From Siphonodentalium dalli (lineage: Eukaryota; Mollusca; Scaphopoda; Gadilida; Siphonodentaliidae), in NCBI GenBank assembly GCA_032622095.1, contig CP136069.1:158153043-158217042 (forward strand): a stretch of 64,000 nucleotides of DNA, read 5' to 3'. Within the stretch, counting starts at the first letter, position 1. Each line of letters starts with the position of its first letter. The notes under the pieces are model-generated. The model was not told the origin of the DNA. It saw nothing but the letters and a program-made list of their open reading frames with translations, and did no database searches. Made by a program: the position numbers and the translations under genes. Of this stretch, positions 36,069 to 48,600 are shown in pieces.

Positions 36069-36785
36069 TACCTATTTTCGAGGAAATTTATTTTTTAATT
36101 CATTACCTATTTTGTTTACGAAATATAGACATTCAATGAAATTTGTATGTCTTTTCTGCCTATATATTACCTTACCTATTCTATGGTAATCATATGGGCA
36201 AAGGGACACCAGCAAACTTGTAGAATGTTGATGAGTAGTCCAAAATTGACTATACATTGAATGTAATAGACATCTTTATCCCGCCGATTTTCGACTAGCT
36301 GACCAGTGTTGTTGACATAAACTGCTATTGATTCTGTACTGTGGACGCTTTGTCGCCATCTATGATCACTGGTACTGAACAAGTCTAATTACTTGTTGTG
36401 CTGATTATACTATGGTACTGTTGACACTGCTCCGAATTATAACTGGAACTGGAAAATTATTGTTTATATTAACTTAACTGTTGACAAATAACTAAAAATG
36501 TTGAGATAAAAACGATGGTCTTGATTATCAGAGTCTATTATAGAACGGTGCAGCCCAGTTACGTTCATAATATACCACATGTTTTTTTTTAAAGATTTCA
36601 TTCTTAATACTGAATTGAGGTGGATCATTTCTATGAAACAATTACATGAAAGTTGTACAAATATTAAGAAATATCTAGAATTTTGAAATTAAATTATTCA
36701 AAATATGGTAACACAGCATTGATCGTTAATGGCAAACTCAATGGCAGGACAAATATTTATATACAGTTGTTTCCAATGGATAACA
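36069..36785. other. Unassigned DNA
   Basis: A minus-strand open stretch near 36180-36380 has a protein-like run (VYVNNTGQLVENRRDKDVYY) but lacks convincing splice sites. Nothing else is seen. Confidence 0.35.
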
Positions 36786-37985
36786 CAGGTCTGGCGATCC
36801 ATTTGTGCTTAAGCATAAATGATAATGATTTGTGCTCATGCGTAAATAATTTGCGCTTAAGCGTAAATAATTTGCGCGTAAGAGTAAATACTTTGCACTT
36901 TTGCGCAAATAAGGAATAAATGTGAAAATGCATTACAAACATGTACAAACTGTAAACAAAATTTTATTATTCCAAAAATTTGGGAGTTCCTTCTCTTACA
37001 ATTTAGTTAGACCGGTGTCAGAGAAGGTACTGCCAGAAAGAGTTTAGACCCATTGGTCTAGACTTTTTAGACCGATTGGTCTAATAAAGATTGCTCGGTG
37101 GTTCACCCATATCGGATGCGATTTTAACATTTGTACCTTATTTGCGCTTGAGCATAAATACTAGTATGATCCATACATTTTCGCTTAAGTGTAAGTATTT
37201 GCGCATAGCCTCCCATACACTTATTGACCAGACCTGATATTGGTAAATTGTAAACATTCAATCTATTTAGACTGATTGGCCAGCAAATTGAGACAGATCG
37301 GTCTAAATCAGGATTTATTTGTGGCTCACCCATATGGGTATGGGAGGCCAAATTCACATTTAATAGCTAATTATGCTTAAGCGTAATCAGGGCTCAAAAT
37401 AGATTTAATTTAGCGAGAATCAAATTAGTCATAAAGCACTGAAAGTTGAAAAGTTTCGCGAGAATCATTACAAGAATTGATTCGGTGATTTTCGTTGAAT
37501 CTTAAGGCCTGCGTAATTGCCTCACTCACAACCCATTATGCTTAAGTCTAATGCCATTACGCTTTAGCGCACTTCCATTACGCTTAAGCGTAGCATCAGT
37601 AATTGGCTGCATCCATTTCAGCTTCCGGGGAGTTTTCACATATGGAATTTGAATTACGCTTAAGCAGTAATGCCATTGCTCTTAAGCGTAATAGATTATG
37701 GTTTGAAAAGCATATGGAAATCTGAATTACGCTTAAGAATAACATTTGGATTAATGCCTTATGCTTAAGTGTAATTGGCTATTAAATGTGAATTTGGCCT
37801 CCTATGTATGGGATGCGGTTTTAACATTTACTCCTTATTTGCGCCTAATCGTAAATATGAACATTATGATCCTTTTATGCTTAAGCGTAAATGATTTGCA
37901 TTTAAGCATAAATAATTTGCGCTAACGCGTAAGAGATTTGGGCTTAAACGCAAATAAGGAATAAATGTAAAAATACATGCCATTC
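36786..37985. repeat. Complex of MITEs built from TTAAGC palindrome arrays
   Basis: Variants of GCGCTTAAGCGTAAATAATT recur more than twenty times, in clusters at 36800-36915, 37138-37210, 37370-37760 and 37830-37955. Framing words occur in inverted pairs: 'ttttaacatttactccttat' and its inverse 'aaggaataaatgt'. A second motif set, 'agaccgattggtcta', lies at 37045-37090 and 37260-37310. The layout is two related elements, the right one interrupted by the 460-bp element at 37343-37802. Confidence 0.65.
37343..37802. mobile_element. 460-bp MITE with GGAGGCCAAATTCACATTTA ends
   Basis: The 22-base ends are perfect inverted repeats. The interior is mostly 'attacgcttaagcgtaat' palindromes and short unique DNA. 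Outside, the left flank ends CACCCATATGGGTATG and the right begins TATGTATGGGATGCGG. The equivalent uninterrupted site can be seen near 37104-37122. The same end sequence borders 55905-57635. Confidence 0.65.
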
Positions 37986-38424
37986 CATACACATGACCTA
38001 AAGTCCTCAACCTGATAAATTGCTGTGAACATGATCATTTTCAAACGGCATGACAACTTTTTCTCAACTATACTGACAAATGTCTTTTTCAACTTCAAGT
38101 CTTTTCAGTTTGATGAAACTTTGTTATGTCTTATCCATTAACAAAGGCATAATCTTATTTGTTGAGTTTGAAATGTTCTGTCACATCTCTATCATGATGG
38201 CGCCCATATATGAGCGTGTGTGCTGAGACAAAATACGTGTGTGAAGATTTCGTGCAAAGTTGAAGTTGAAACCGAAAGCATTCTATAATTATTAGTTTGT
38301 AGATAAATACCTGTGAAGATTCCCCAAGATTAGATTGTCCGGCCACCGGGAAACATATCTGTGATCACCCATTGAACCGAGCCTAAGTTATTTGCTGTGA
38401 TTTTAACACTAGAATGTGTTTCAG
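37986..38424. other. Unassigned DNA
   Basis: No gene or repeat recognised. Confidence 0.35.
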
Positions 38425-38595
38425 TCGCTTCGAAATTAAATGGCGACCGCCTGTCTGGCTATGTGCAACACGGAACAGTAACGATAACTCTTGAAGACTA
38501 TCAGTTTAAACCAATATATGGTATTGAACATGTCCTCAAACATTTAGCTATTATTGTGCTATCCCTGGAGAGCACAAGAAAAAGGCCAACTTCAG
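38425..38595 (+). CDS. Weak candidate exon, symmetric phase 1-1
   Basis: Open for 57 codons between a TGTGTTTCAG acceptor and a GTAATC donor on the plus strand, both phase 1. It reads ASKLNGDRLSGYVQHGTVTI and then LEDYQFKPIYGIEHVLKHL. No family is recognised. Composition is protein-like, but the donor is only moderate. Confidence 0.22.
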
Positions 38596-38844
38596 GTAAT
38601 CCAACTTCCGATGGAATATAATGTAATAATATGTAATTTCAGCGAGCGCTATGGTACCGCAGCGGATACTATATACGTTAAAATGCATTATTATCCTTTA
38701 TATATCCTCTATTTCCTCCAATGTAGGAGAGAATATATATTTGGTAGATAGTGCCTTCTTGTGTATAATTATTCTATTTCCAGATCTTTATTTATATTTA
38801 TATCTTTATATTTCGATAAAAAATTTCATGTTCCTTAATTAGTC

Positions 38845-39550
38845 GCAATATTGTTATCAGTTGGTACCGCGACATCAATGATGTCACACGTGTTGATGTT
38901 CTTATCTTCGATAACTAAATCTGTTCTGTTTGCTCTGATAGTCCTATCCATGTGGATTGAAAATCTCACAGTACTGTGGCATTATTGTTCTCACAAACTA
39001 GCTTTGGGTCATGATCATACCAGTACTGTGCCGCAGATATATCATGACTTATTTGACTGTCATATTCGTCAGTGGATATATACTTGGCCATATTCTCATC
39101 AAGTCACTATATCTTAATTTAGCCCAGAAAGTTCGTGAAATGTGTTCATAATTTGGCCGTGAAGGGTGTGGTGTTCCAATGAAATGAAATACGGTGTCAT
39201 AAACAGTCGTTTGGATATCTATGTGTGTCCAAAATAGTACTGTCAAACCATCTTATAAGGACACATTATAAAGTAAATATAAGTAAATAACATACTTATA
39301 AAGGACTATATATCTCTTACAGTCATTGCCTGTTAAATTTCACTCAGGGGAATCCGACAATTTGTGTAAATTGCGATTCATGTGAATCAGTTATTCACAC
39401 TTGCTTCAGTTCATAATTGTACTAATTGTGATGCCCATATTTATATCAATATAGCTAGATAACACTGTTAAGTCGACCAATATATTATTATGCTGTGACG
39501 GTGTTATTTAATTTTATAGCGGTATTGGGAGATTGTATATCCGCATACTC
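38845..39550 (-). pseudogene. Non-LTR retroelement C-terminal remnant, copy at 39 kb
   Basis: On the minus strand the region 39055-38845 reads ISAAQYWYDHDPKLVCENNN and then, after a stop, the same DNA as 59480-59680. This matches the C-terminal domain often seen in non-LTR retroelement proteins ('WY.H.P..V.EN....LWDF.I.TD', then a nuclease-like tail). The further upstream part (39550-39060) is also shared with 54298-54796 at roughly 75-80% by eye. This copy has no insertion at the site where the 4.7-kb element sits in the other, so it serves as an empty-site comparison. Confidence 0.6.
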
Positions 39551-40157
39551 ATAAATAATACGTCATGCCAATACATAGTGATACACGCTATCATATAATG
39601 CATCACGCTAAGTAACGGCTAATATTGCTTTTTGTACCTGTTCATTTTGTTCTTTGTAATCGTTGACATATTTTAACCTTTGTTGTTCAATTTGGCACAG
39701 GTCTAGATACTAGCATACAGCTACTAGTATCATGAATAGGGTATGTCCGTCATATTTTGATCAATGTCAATGAAGACGGCGTGATGAATGTCAACGTCAA
39801 ATGTTAACAACATACCTGTTAGATATGATGTTAAATAAACGTGCAGAGAAGATATGAAGTATTTTTAGACATTCATTTCCAATGAGCACAGTGATGTCTG
39901 CTCATCCAAAAGGGACAAAGGACCACCCCAAGGCCAGGACAAATTATTATATAGTTTCATTTCTTATCGGTACTATTGTGGCGACCAGGTATATCGGTCT
40001 AGAAAGATAGTATTATTAAGTCGACCAATATATGTTTTGCTAACTTGAGATGAATAGCCATGCACTATTATAGACTAATCACAGGCTATTAAAGATATAT
40101 AAGTAAATCGTTGTTTTTGTTATACTATGTTGTTTATAATGGGTCGCCTCGTGTAAC
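39551..40157. other. Unassigned DNA
   Basis: A short echo of the 39-kb repeat ('ttaagtcgaccaatatat') occurs at 40018-40035. Otherwise nothing recognised. Confidence 0.35.
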
Positions 40158-40480
40158 AGAGGGGGCGCGGTGGCTCAGTGGCCCAGCCTGCTTCCATGCG
40201 TTCCCGTGCTTATGGCCCAAGGTTCGAATCGCGGACTTCGATAAGTCAATGTATTCTGGAAGAGAAGTCACGTGTGAATAAATCGCCGTTGGTCAGTGGT
40301 TAATGCATTCGTAACGTGGACGTTCGTCGACAGTGTATCCGTACGCAATTGACTGGTATATGTACGTAGTTTCCCCACCTAGGTAGTCTGACACGTCACG
40401 GCATCGCCTAGTTGTGTATAGTGACAATTACCAGCCTAACCACATGAACCACATAAACAAACGCATAATTCGAAAGTTTA
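40158..40480 (+). mobile_element. tRNA-derived SINE, second family
   Basis: The head is GGGGGCGCGGTGGCTCAGTG, with an A-box-like GGTGGCTCAGTGG near 40168 and a B box AGGTTCGAATC at 40220-40230. The body carries a second A-box-like GTTGGTCAGTGGTTAATGC near 40287. The 3' limit is not clear. It does not share a body with the SINEs at 15 and 17 kb. Confidence 0.55.
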
Positions 40481-42250
40481 TTTTTAGTCATAAAAAGAAG
40501 AACCAATATCGGTCGAGATGACAGTGCACGGCGCATGTGACAGATGGCGAATTTCTTATGTCTCTTTCAAATGATTTGGCTTCCATGTAATGAGTTCGAA
40601 TCAACGAAAGTTAGACTCTGCATCAAAATTGTCTAATGCCCTATATAATTAAATTGCATTCGAACTTCAAAGTGACGATAGCACGTCCGTCTGTATCAAA
40701 GCTTTCTTTATCGAACTTTCTTTGGATCTAATTGAATTGTATTCGATGCGACGATAATACGTGTACTGGACCTATCAGTGATGGTTATGGACGATTAAAT
40801 TAAGAGCGATATTAAATTGACATAGTCAGCTCACGTTCTTGACATCTATATCCCAGATGGCACATCTAGGTTGGGCCAACGTCATTTTTATCGTTGTGCC
40901 AACTATGGCCATTGCCACTGGCTCGGCGTCGCCTCGACGTCGGATCCCGTTTGTGCGCCGTATTTCATCAGACGTTGAAACGACGTCGAACCAACAGTGT
41001 ATTCCACTATTAATACGATGTTGGGCCAACGTTGTGTTTAGGCGTTGACGGGGACTTGATCAGAACAAGATCTGATACTTACCAGTATGACAAGCTGACT
41101 GGTACTGGTACTGGTTCTCGTTTAACGTGCGAATGGTGCGAAGTCGACACAGTACGAACGACCTTGCACGTCGCTCACTCAAAGCGGCCAAGCCACTGTT
41201 GTGTAAAAATTCACAATAAACCACCGGCAGGCTGCGAACTCATTAGGACGCTTAATCTCAGTATGGATGGACCTTTCGTATACACTGAGCTATTGAGGGG
41301 AAAATATCCAAGTTAGAGCAGCTGGAGTCTATTTTATTGTGACACTCGCGCTTAGTAGGGGGTCGCGCTATTTGATTCTCGAACTGAAGAATCGGCAAGC
41401 GTCTAGAATCGTTCGTACGGAACTATTGGTCTTAGTCCACTTAGACAATACTTTCAAAGTATATACAAATGTCGTACACGAACCACCCGTGCAGTGGTTC
41501 GATTATAGCTCATGGAAGGGAAATTAAAGTCAACGATTCATCAAGAGGTATGTACGTTTTGTTGTGTGATGAGTCACCATGCCATGCTATGCTAATATAT
41601 CGCCCCCATCCAATGCGCTCCCCGCACCAATTGTGCCGTTGCAATCACATAACGAACCCACATTAGGGGAAAACTGGCTACGCCTATGGCTAAGTAACTT
41701 TATTTGAACAACCTCCCCTTAATTCGATATTTTCCAACCGGTACCTTAAATCAACTTGGCGGTTTCCGCTCCGAAATACACCTAATAATATTCACTTATG
41801 AATGTTTTCCCGTATCGAAATAAGTCGATAAATACATATTACAGAAAGATGCATTGAAGTCATAACAGATACAACATTGAACACGATGTTTGGGTCTCAA
41901 CCAAAAAACAGCTAGTTACGCAGAGCGTTCCGTGTTAGTCTATATATTCCTCATATGTTTTAAATAAAGAGCGTTTGTTTCACTCCTGTGAGAAAAAATT
42001 TAAACAGCTGGCAAATGGCCATGGAAAGTATTTACCAGAGCGTAATATGCTTGGCAAATACACGAAATATTGATATACTGGCGTCATATCATATTATCAA
42101 TATTTCGCGTATTTGCCAACCAGGCCATTCTTGTATAAGTACCAGTACATATTTAATCGGAGGGGGATTAGATTGATTGGCTCTTTCGATCATCCCGGTG
42201 AAGTTTTTAGTTTCTGAAATATGTACATGTACCTAGTTATGGTCTCCGAA
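40481..42250. other. Unassigned DNA with one hairpin and a TTGGGCCAACGT motif
   Basis: TTGGGCCAACGT occurs at 40872 and 41022, bracketing a GC-richer stretch with 'gacgtcg' words. A hairpin at 42051-42119 has 24-base arms (TTGGCAAATACACGAAATAT and inverse). The open frame at 41032-41316 (plus) shows no family and is not called as a gene. Confidence 0.4.
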
Positions 42251-42251
42251 T

Positions 42252-42690
42252 CAGTGACGTAGCTACGGGGTCTTTGTTGTTGTTAGGGTGTCAAACTTGA
42301 ATTTCCCAACTGCATCCCCTTGAACCAGAAACCAAACTCCTTGCTTCGCGAGTTTCCATTTGCATCCCGATTTGGACTGAAACTTTCCAACTATTGGCAA
42401 TTTCCAAATTTAATAAGATTGGAATATTAACATGTCCAAATGGTGTTCATTTCAGACAATTTGTAATAAAATATAAAAGTTGGAAAAAATATGTTACTGG
42501 GGTGTAAACAAAAATGTTCCTACTGATTGTTTGAAAATGAAATGAAAAAACATATTCAACCTATATACGTACATAGAGTTACCAAGTAATGATGTGTCAG
42601 GCATGAACTTCTTTTCAACTGTTTTTTAACAAATTTGGCGGGGTGAAAATCACTCGCTATCCCTGTCGCCAAGTCCCCCCTCCTACACAC
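42252..42690. mobile_element. Relative of the 3068-4130 repeat
   Basis: It starts AGTGACGTAGCTACGGGG and ends near CCCTGTCGCCAAGTCCCCCC. The interior again has 'tttcccaactgcatcccctt', 'ttccatttgca' and 'ttccaacta' words. Confidence 0.5.
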
Positions 42691-43556
42691 CGACAATCTC
42701 TGGACTCACGCCATATTTTTTTGTGACACGCTACGCTGCCCAGCAATGGGCAAGCAACCATTGTTGCAAACAATAATTTTACATTACATTACAAACTTTA
42801 CATTGCGTGCGTATCATTTTGCATTGTTTACGTCAAATAACATTTTAAATAATTTTGGCAATACATATGGGGCATTTGAATCAATATACAAACATTACCC
42901 ATTCCATACTTTGTCTGAGGTATTCATATCAGTGAATTACTTGGCTTGGGACTCACCAAGCGACCAACTGAAATAGTTTGTTGTTCTAACCAGTACATTT
43001 AGAGCAGTTTGGCAGAAGGGCGGGCTGCGATCAACATGGTGTTGTCACCCACCCACCCCCGTTGTCCGTATGCCCCTGACAATAAGGATTGCAGGTCTGA
43101 CAGTGACAATGTGGGTTGGAATAAATGTGGTAATGTGTGTAAAAGAAAATGAATGTGGCGACATGTGTTTGAACTATGAGGTGTTTATTGGTTGATTGTT
43201 TATTGGTGATATAATGGATACTTATGTTTATAACAATTATAATACAAGAAGAGTATAACATTATATCACCAGGGGATGTCATAATCTCGAGGACTGTCTT
43301 CTTGACATCCCCCTGGCGCAAATTTGGTGATTAAGGCCTGATTATATAATCAACGTATGTGAGTGAGTGATTTAAAGTGGTGTCTCAGGTCCATAACTAA
43401 GCTCTTTTCTTAAATGAGTAATTGGTGATTGCAGGAGAAATGATGCTCGGATATAATTGTGAGTCAATTATCTTAATCACAAACTATGGATCTTATATAG
43501 ATCATTCTTGCGAGGTATGGGTGGTTCTACAGTCGGGGGTTATCGCAATTTAATAT
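42691..43556. other. Unassigned DNA
   Basis: A short hairpin at 43268-43316 pairs CCAGGGGATGTCA with TGACATCCCCCTGG. No gene recognised. Confidence 0.4.
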
Positions 43557-43938
43557 GAGTTAATAATGACAGATAGCCTTTTGGATGTATTCGGCTTTGA
43601 ATGCAGATTTGCTCCAGATATATTTCGCATCACAACTGACGTCTGACCAAATGTTGATGAATGAAAAGACGGGTAGTTCAGAGCTAAATGCTGTTTTCGA
43701 GGCATGCGATATTAATTGACCATATTGTCTTGTTTTGTTTTTTATAACGTTTCAAAATAATTAATAAATGAAGTTGGTAGCCTATCAATGTGCCAATCGT
43801 GCACGAAGAGCGATATGTGTAAACGATATAGATCATCGAATTTCAAAATGTGTTCAGATATAAAGAGTGGGTCAAGTTGATAATGACATATAGCCTTTTT
43901 GGTGTATTCGGCTTTGAATGCAGATTTGCTCCATATAT
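43557..43938 (-). pseudogene. LINE reverse-transcriptase tail, tandem copies (left of insertion)
   Basis: On the minus strand this reads LDPLFISEHILKFDDLYRLH and FVHDWHIDRLPTSFINYF, then further down IWSKSAFKAEYIQKAI. That matches the C-terminal tail of LINE reverse-transcriptase proteins. The segment 43557-43876 is a complete copy of a unit of about 320 bases. 43877-43938 is the end of a second copy that continues at 52214, beyond the 8.3-kb transposon. The uninterrupted copy shows TTGCTCCAGATATATTTCGC where the other copy holds the insertion. Confidence 0.75.
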
Positions 43939-43965
43939 GAGTCATTATCAATTTTGGCGCATATT
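43939..43965 (+). repeat. Left TIR of the 8.3-kb transposon
   Basis: Twenty-seven bases, first twenty GAGTCATTATCAATTTTGGC, exactly inverse to 52187-52213. The adjacent ATATAT is self-complementary, so the exact boundary between duplication and TIR cannot be fixed from sequence alone. Confidence 0.9.
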
Positions 43966-44463
43966 TCAGTCTGGTAATATTTGAAAAAAAAATGTTGGCA
44001 GAACACGTAATTTGGTCATCGTTTGGAATAAATAGACTTTAAGGGTTATTAAAACACTAAAATGCAGGCTTAATCACATATGATTTGTATTTGGTTGGGT
44101 TTTCAATGTTGGCTATGCATATAAAATGTCTATACTGTAACAAACACACTTTGTATGGCTGCAATTAAAAAATATTAAAACTACTGCATGTTGTAACTCG
44201 ATCATGTCAAAATGGGTTATCTTACAACTAATAAAACAGATTTTTCCTAGTATATGATGTTAAATCATGTCTTTTCCATGTGTAGAATCAACTGTTTTTC
44301 GAAAATTACATTTTTCCGATACGAAAGAGTGCTTCAAGAGAGAATATTCGTATCATATTGGGTATTGGTTTAATGCCGTGAATCCGATATGCCTAAACCA
44401 CTGATAATTGAAAAAAACTCCCTTGGAATTGTATGATTTAGCATTTTTAAATTTCAATATTCA

Positions 44464-44880
44464 CTGTGTTACAGGGGGGACATCTGTGTGACAGTATAGA
44501 CGGTCATCGTTACATGATATACAATTTTGAGCACAACAGGAAGGTTGAAACCACACTAAGCTACCAATATGTCATATTTACAGTATAGCGCGACACTAAT
44601 AACAATTTCGCAGTCTGACGTGCATAATAAAAGATGTATAATGTTATTTCGTAAATTACCGTGTGGTTTCAAATGTCATATGCTACAGTAAAGACATGCG
44701 TGTTACACGATAGACATAACATATACATTTGGACATTTCCACTTCCATTTTGATGAAGGAAGATTTGTTTAATATATTCAGGGTCTCATTAAGTTTGTTA
44801 AAGAGTTTTTTGCAATATATATAACCATTATTTGGCCAAAGAACTTATTCGTGGGCTCTTAATGTTACACGAAAGACACA
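44464..44880 (-). repeat. Left subterminal repeats, GTTACAC-type motif
   Basis: Four copies run inverted relative to those at the right end: GTGTTACAGGGGGGAC (44468), CGTTACATGATATAC (44508), GTGTTACACGATAGAC (44699) and ATGTTACACGAAAGAC (44863). Reverse complemented, the last two give GTCTWTCGTGTAAC, matching the right-end consensus. Likely transposase-binding sites, by analogy with other DNA transposons. Confidence 0.6.
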
Positions 44881-45031
44881 TTTTTATTATTGTTTTATTC
44901 AACAAAAACACGATGAAAAAGGGATAATCAAAATGCGCTATCCAAAGAAAACAGAAGGAAACATATATAACTGGAGTGGTGTATTTGTGGCGACTAGTGC
45001 GCTCCGTTGCCCCTCCATTGTAACTGTACAC

Positions 45032-45622
45032 ACGTCTGACACACGGAGTATTTCAAGTGGAGTATTTACTAGAGATGCATATATCAGATATGTGTTAGTT
45101 ACCACCGAGGGCCGACTACAACTCGTCGTATATTAATTGCGTTATGGGAGAGTTTCTTCATCCCTAAGTAATAATAGCGAGGTTCAGTTACAAATATGTG
45201 TAGCTAGAAGGAATTTAGCTGGCGAATGAAACACCATGCGGCCGATATGAGCATGTGCGATTTACCTGCAGACATATTTTATTTTGAGTGACGCAATTCA
45301 TGATGTCGTTACACTTGTATTCGTGCCAGCAGTCGGGTATCTTTAAATTCCTTGCCACGTGCACCACTATATCAATACTATACAAAATACTATATAAATA
45401 CGTGTGACTGAACCCGTCTATTAACAAGAAAACATAAATTGTAATTTAAAATATGTTTAACGGAAACGAATAACTAAACCACACGTGTGGATATTTCCAA
45501 CTAATATCATGCATATACGTTACAATATATGTATAATATACCGCTGACATTTCCAACTCATTAGCATAATGCAAACCACCGAATATATACGGGGAAATTA
45601 CATATTCAGCCAATAGCCTTTC
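45032..45622. other. 3' non-coding part of the transposon
   Basis: A minus-strand open stretch at 45265-45400 contains CWHEYKCNDIMNCVTQNKIC before a GTAAAT donor-like site. Its cysteine spacing is suggestive but no family is assigned. No second gene is convincing between the main stop codon (45623) and the left TIR. Confidence 0.3.
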
Positions 45623-48600
45623 TTAATTTCTGATATTACTCTGTAATTTATTCCATATTGGCATGCACACTTCAAAGTGCGAACCTCTCCCTGTAATTAT
45701 CTTTGGCTCGGGAATAACTGCCAAAATCTCGTTATGACAGTACCATGAAATATCTGTGCAGCGTTTTGGCCATATAAAGCAATTTGCCTTCTTTGGACCT
45801 ATACGCTTCATACATTTTATAAGCAACTCATCACCCGAAACATTCTGGACATATCCAGGGTATATATTCCGCTGGTATTTAACAATAACATATTTATCAA
45901 TACACTCAACTGAACTTGGCACATTCAACCAAACACTATCACACGTCTTGTCTGAATCATCAACCGGCTTCTCCCCATCACATTCATTGGCAACTGTTAT
46001 ACTCGGCTGTTCATTCTCAAGTGCATTCTCCTGATACCTCCCGTCTAAACCATCAACCCGCTTCTCTCCATCACATTCATCGACTGTTTTACTCTGCTGT
46101 TCACTCTCCAATGCATTCACTTGACACCTCCCGTCTAAACCCTCAACCTGCTTCTCCCCATCACATTCATCAACAACTATCTTACTTGTCTCTTCGCTCT
46201 CGACAACACTCTCCGGACACATGAAATGCACACACTCGATCAACATACGCATTCCACATTCATCAACAACTATCTTACTCTGTTGTTCACTCTCCGGTAC
46301 ATTCTCCTGACACCTCCCGTCTAAACCCTCAACCCGTTTTTCTTCCTCGCATTCATCAACTGTCTTACTCTGCTGTTCACTCTCCGATATTTTCCCCTGA
46401 CACATCCCGTCTAAACCCTCAACCCATTTCTCTCCATCACATTCATCAACTGTCTTACTCTGCTGTTCACTATCTGCTACATTCTCCTGACACCTCCCGT
46501 CTAAACCCTCAACCCATTTCTCTCCATCACATTCGTCAACTGTCTTACTCTGCTGTTCACTATCTGCTACATTCTCCTGACACCTCCCATCTAAACCCTC
46601 AACCCGTTTCTCTCCATCACATTCATCAACTGTCTTACTCTGCTGTTCACTCTCCGATATTTTCCCCTGACACCTCCCGTCTAAACCCTCAACCCGTTTC
46701 TCTCCATCACATTCATCAACTGTCTTACTCGGCTGTTCACTATCCGATATTTTCCCCTGACACCTCCCGTCTAAACCCTCAACCCATTTCTCTCCATCAC
46801 ATTCATCAACTGTCTTACTCTGCTGTTCACTCTCCGATATTTTCCCCTGACACCTCCGGTCTAAACCCTCAACCCATTTATCTCCATCACATGCATCAGC
46901 TGTCTTACTCTGCTGTTCACTCTCCGATACTTTGTCCTGACACCGCTCGTTCACACCATCGATCACCATCTCCATGTTACATTCACCAACATTTTTCTCA
47001 CTCTGCTGTTCATTCTCTGGTACATTATCTGGACAAATCTCGTTCTCACCCTCGATTACCATCTCCATGTCACATTCATCAACATTTGTCTTACTCTGCT
47101 GCTCACTCGCTAGTACATTCTCCGGGCACCTCTCGACTACACCCTCAACCTGCTTCTCTCCATCACATTCATCAGCTGTCTTACTCTGCTGTTCACTCGT
47201 TAGTATATTCTCCGGACAAATCTCGTTCTCACCCTCGATCATCATCTCCATGTCATATACATCAACATCTGTCTTACTCTGCTGCTCACTCTCCAGTACA
47301 TTCTCCGGGCACATCCCGTCTAAACCACCAACAAGCTTCTCCCCATCACATCCATCAACATCTGGCTCACTCTGCTCAATCAACTCAGAATACTCTCCAA
47401 TCCCAACTAATCCGACGCTAACCTCTCTGTCTGAACGCGCACCTCGACTTGCTTTCCTACTACGCCTAGTCGAAACACGCTCAACCTTTCTCCGTACCGA
47501 CCTAACTTTCAAACCATCATCGACAATCGCCCCATGTTCCTCTCCACGCCCAACTAACCTGTCGCCGACCTCTCTGTCTGATCGCACACCCCGACTTGCT
47601 TGCCTACCACGCCTAGTCAAAACACCCTCAACCTTTCTCCCGACCGACCCAACTTTCAAATCATCATCGGCAATCGCCCCAGATTCCTCTACACTCCCAA
47701 CTAACACATCGCATGTTCCTACTTCTCTCCCTGACTGCGCACCATGACCCGCTTTCTTGTCACAACCACCCAATACACTTTTCTTAACATTCCTTCTAGT
47801 TCTAATAACAGGCATAACGATATCGGGACTCTCATCCAGAACTGGTTTGTCCGTTTCATTTTTCTCATGGCCTTGTTCAACCACGCGCTCAGGGTCAAAC
47901 TTAAATGACTTAAATGAATGGTTCATGCAGATACCAGAACTATTGTCACAATAACAGCTGACATCTCTGTACAATATTGACCGCGCACTTGATGACACGA
48001 TCTGGTGAATTTTCATTGTTCCTGTCACTACCTTCAATTTTACATTATCCAACAGCTGCTGTCCTTTCAGGATTTCATCTGTAGTTATCAGTTTTGTCGC
48101 GGTTGAACCATCGTTTACTTGATCCACAAACGAGGCTGCCGATATAATATCATTTCCGTATTTCACTAAATTGTCTGCTTTCCGTTTAATCGACCCCCCA
48201 ACTGCATCTGGTGTCCCCTTGCCATGCCCCGACTCAAAAAAGTTCCATACGACTTTGTGAAAGCCGAGTTTGAATGGCTCCGTTGATAGAAGGAAAAAAT
48301 TGGCCTTTTGCCGATACTGCGTAGTTGGTCCGTCACTGAAGAATTCGATGTGGTCTAATTCCGGATTGCTGCTTTTGATGTTATTTAATATTGGTTGCAA
48401 ATGTGCCCAAATGGCCCCTGGTTCGTGACATAAATTGTCTGATACAGTGCAGAATGTATTCGGTTTCCCATTTCCTATGTAGTAAACGCCGGTATGAAGT
48501 GATAATTGTTTTTTTGAAGCCCCAAAATGCATACTGTGTATCTCCTCTGCCATTTTACACACATAGTTTTCGGAGAAATCCACATGAATGAGGCATTCGT

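Noticed and set aside
40158-40245. A functional tRNA gene
   Set aside because: Promoter boxes are recognisable but no acceptor stem closes, so it reads as a SINE head.
40800-41048. TTGGGCCAACGT-bounded block as a possible TIR element
   Set aside because: The motif is itself a short palindrome, so the apparent inversion is automatic. No target duplication is visible.
41032-41316. Plus-strand 94-codon open frame
   Set aside because: No family match, no supporting splice or promoter signals, and a composition driven by short repeats such as 'actggtactggtactgg'.
45215-45427. Cys-rich minus-strand frame (CWHEYKCNDIMNC) as an LDL-receptor-type exon
   Set aside because: The cysteine spacing lacks the diagnostic acidic SDE end, and it lies inside the 8.3-kb transposon. 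It is noted only in the regional entry.
45756-47747. Plus-strand open frames of 92-257 codons opposite the transposase gene
   Set aside because: They are antisense shadows of the 90-bp coding repeat and the basic linker. The minus strand has the family motifs and the full-length frame.
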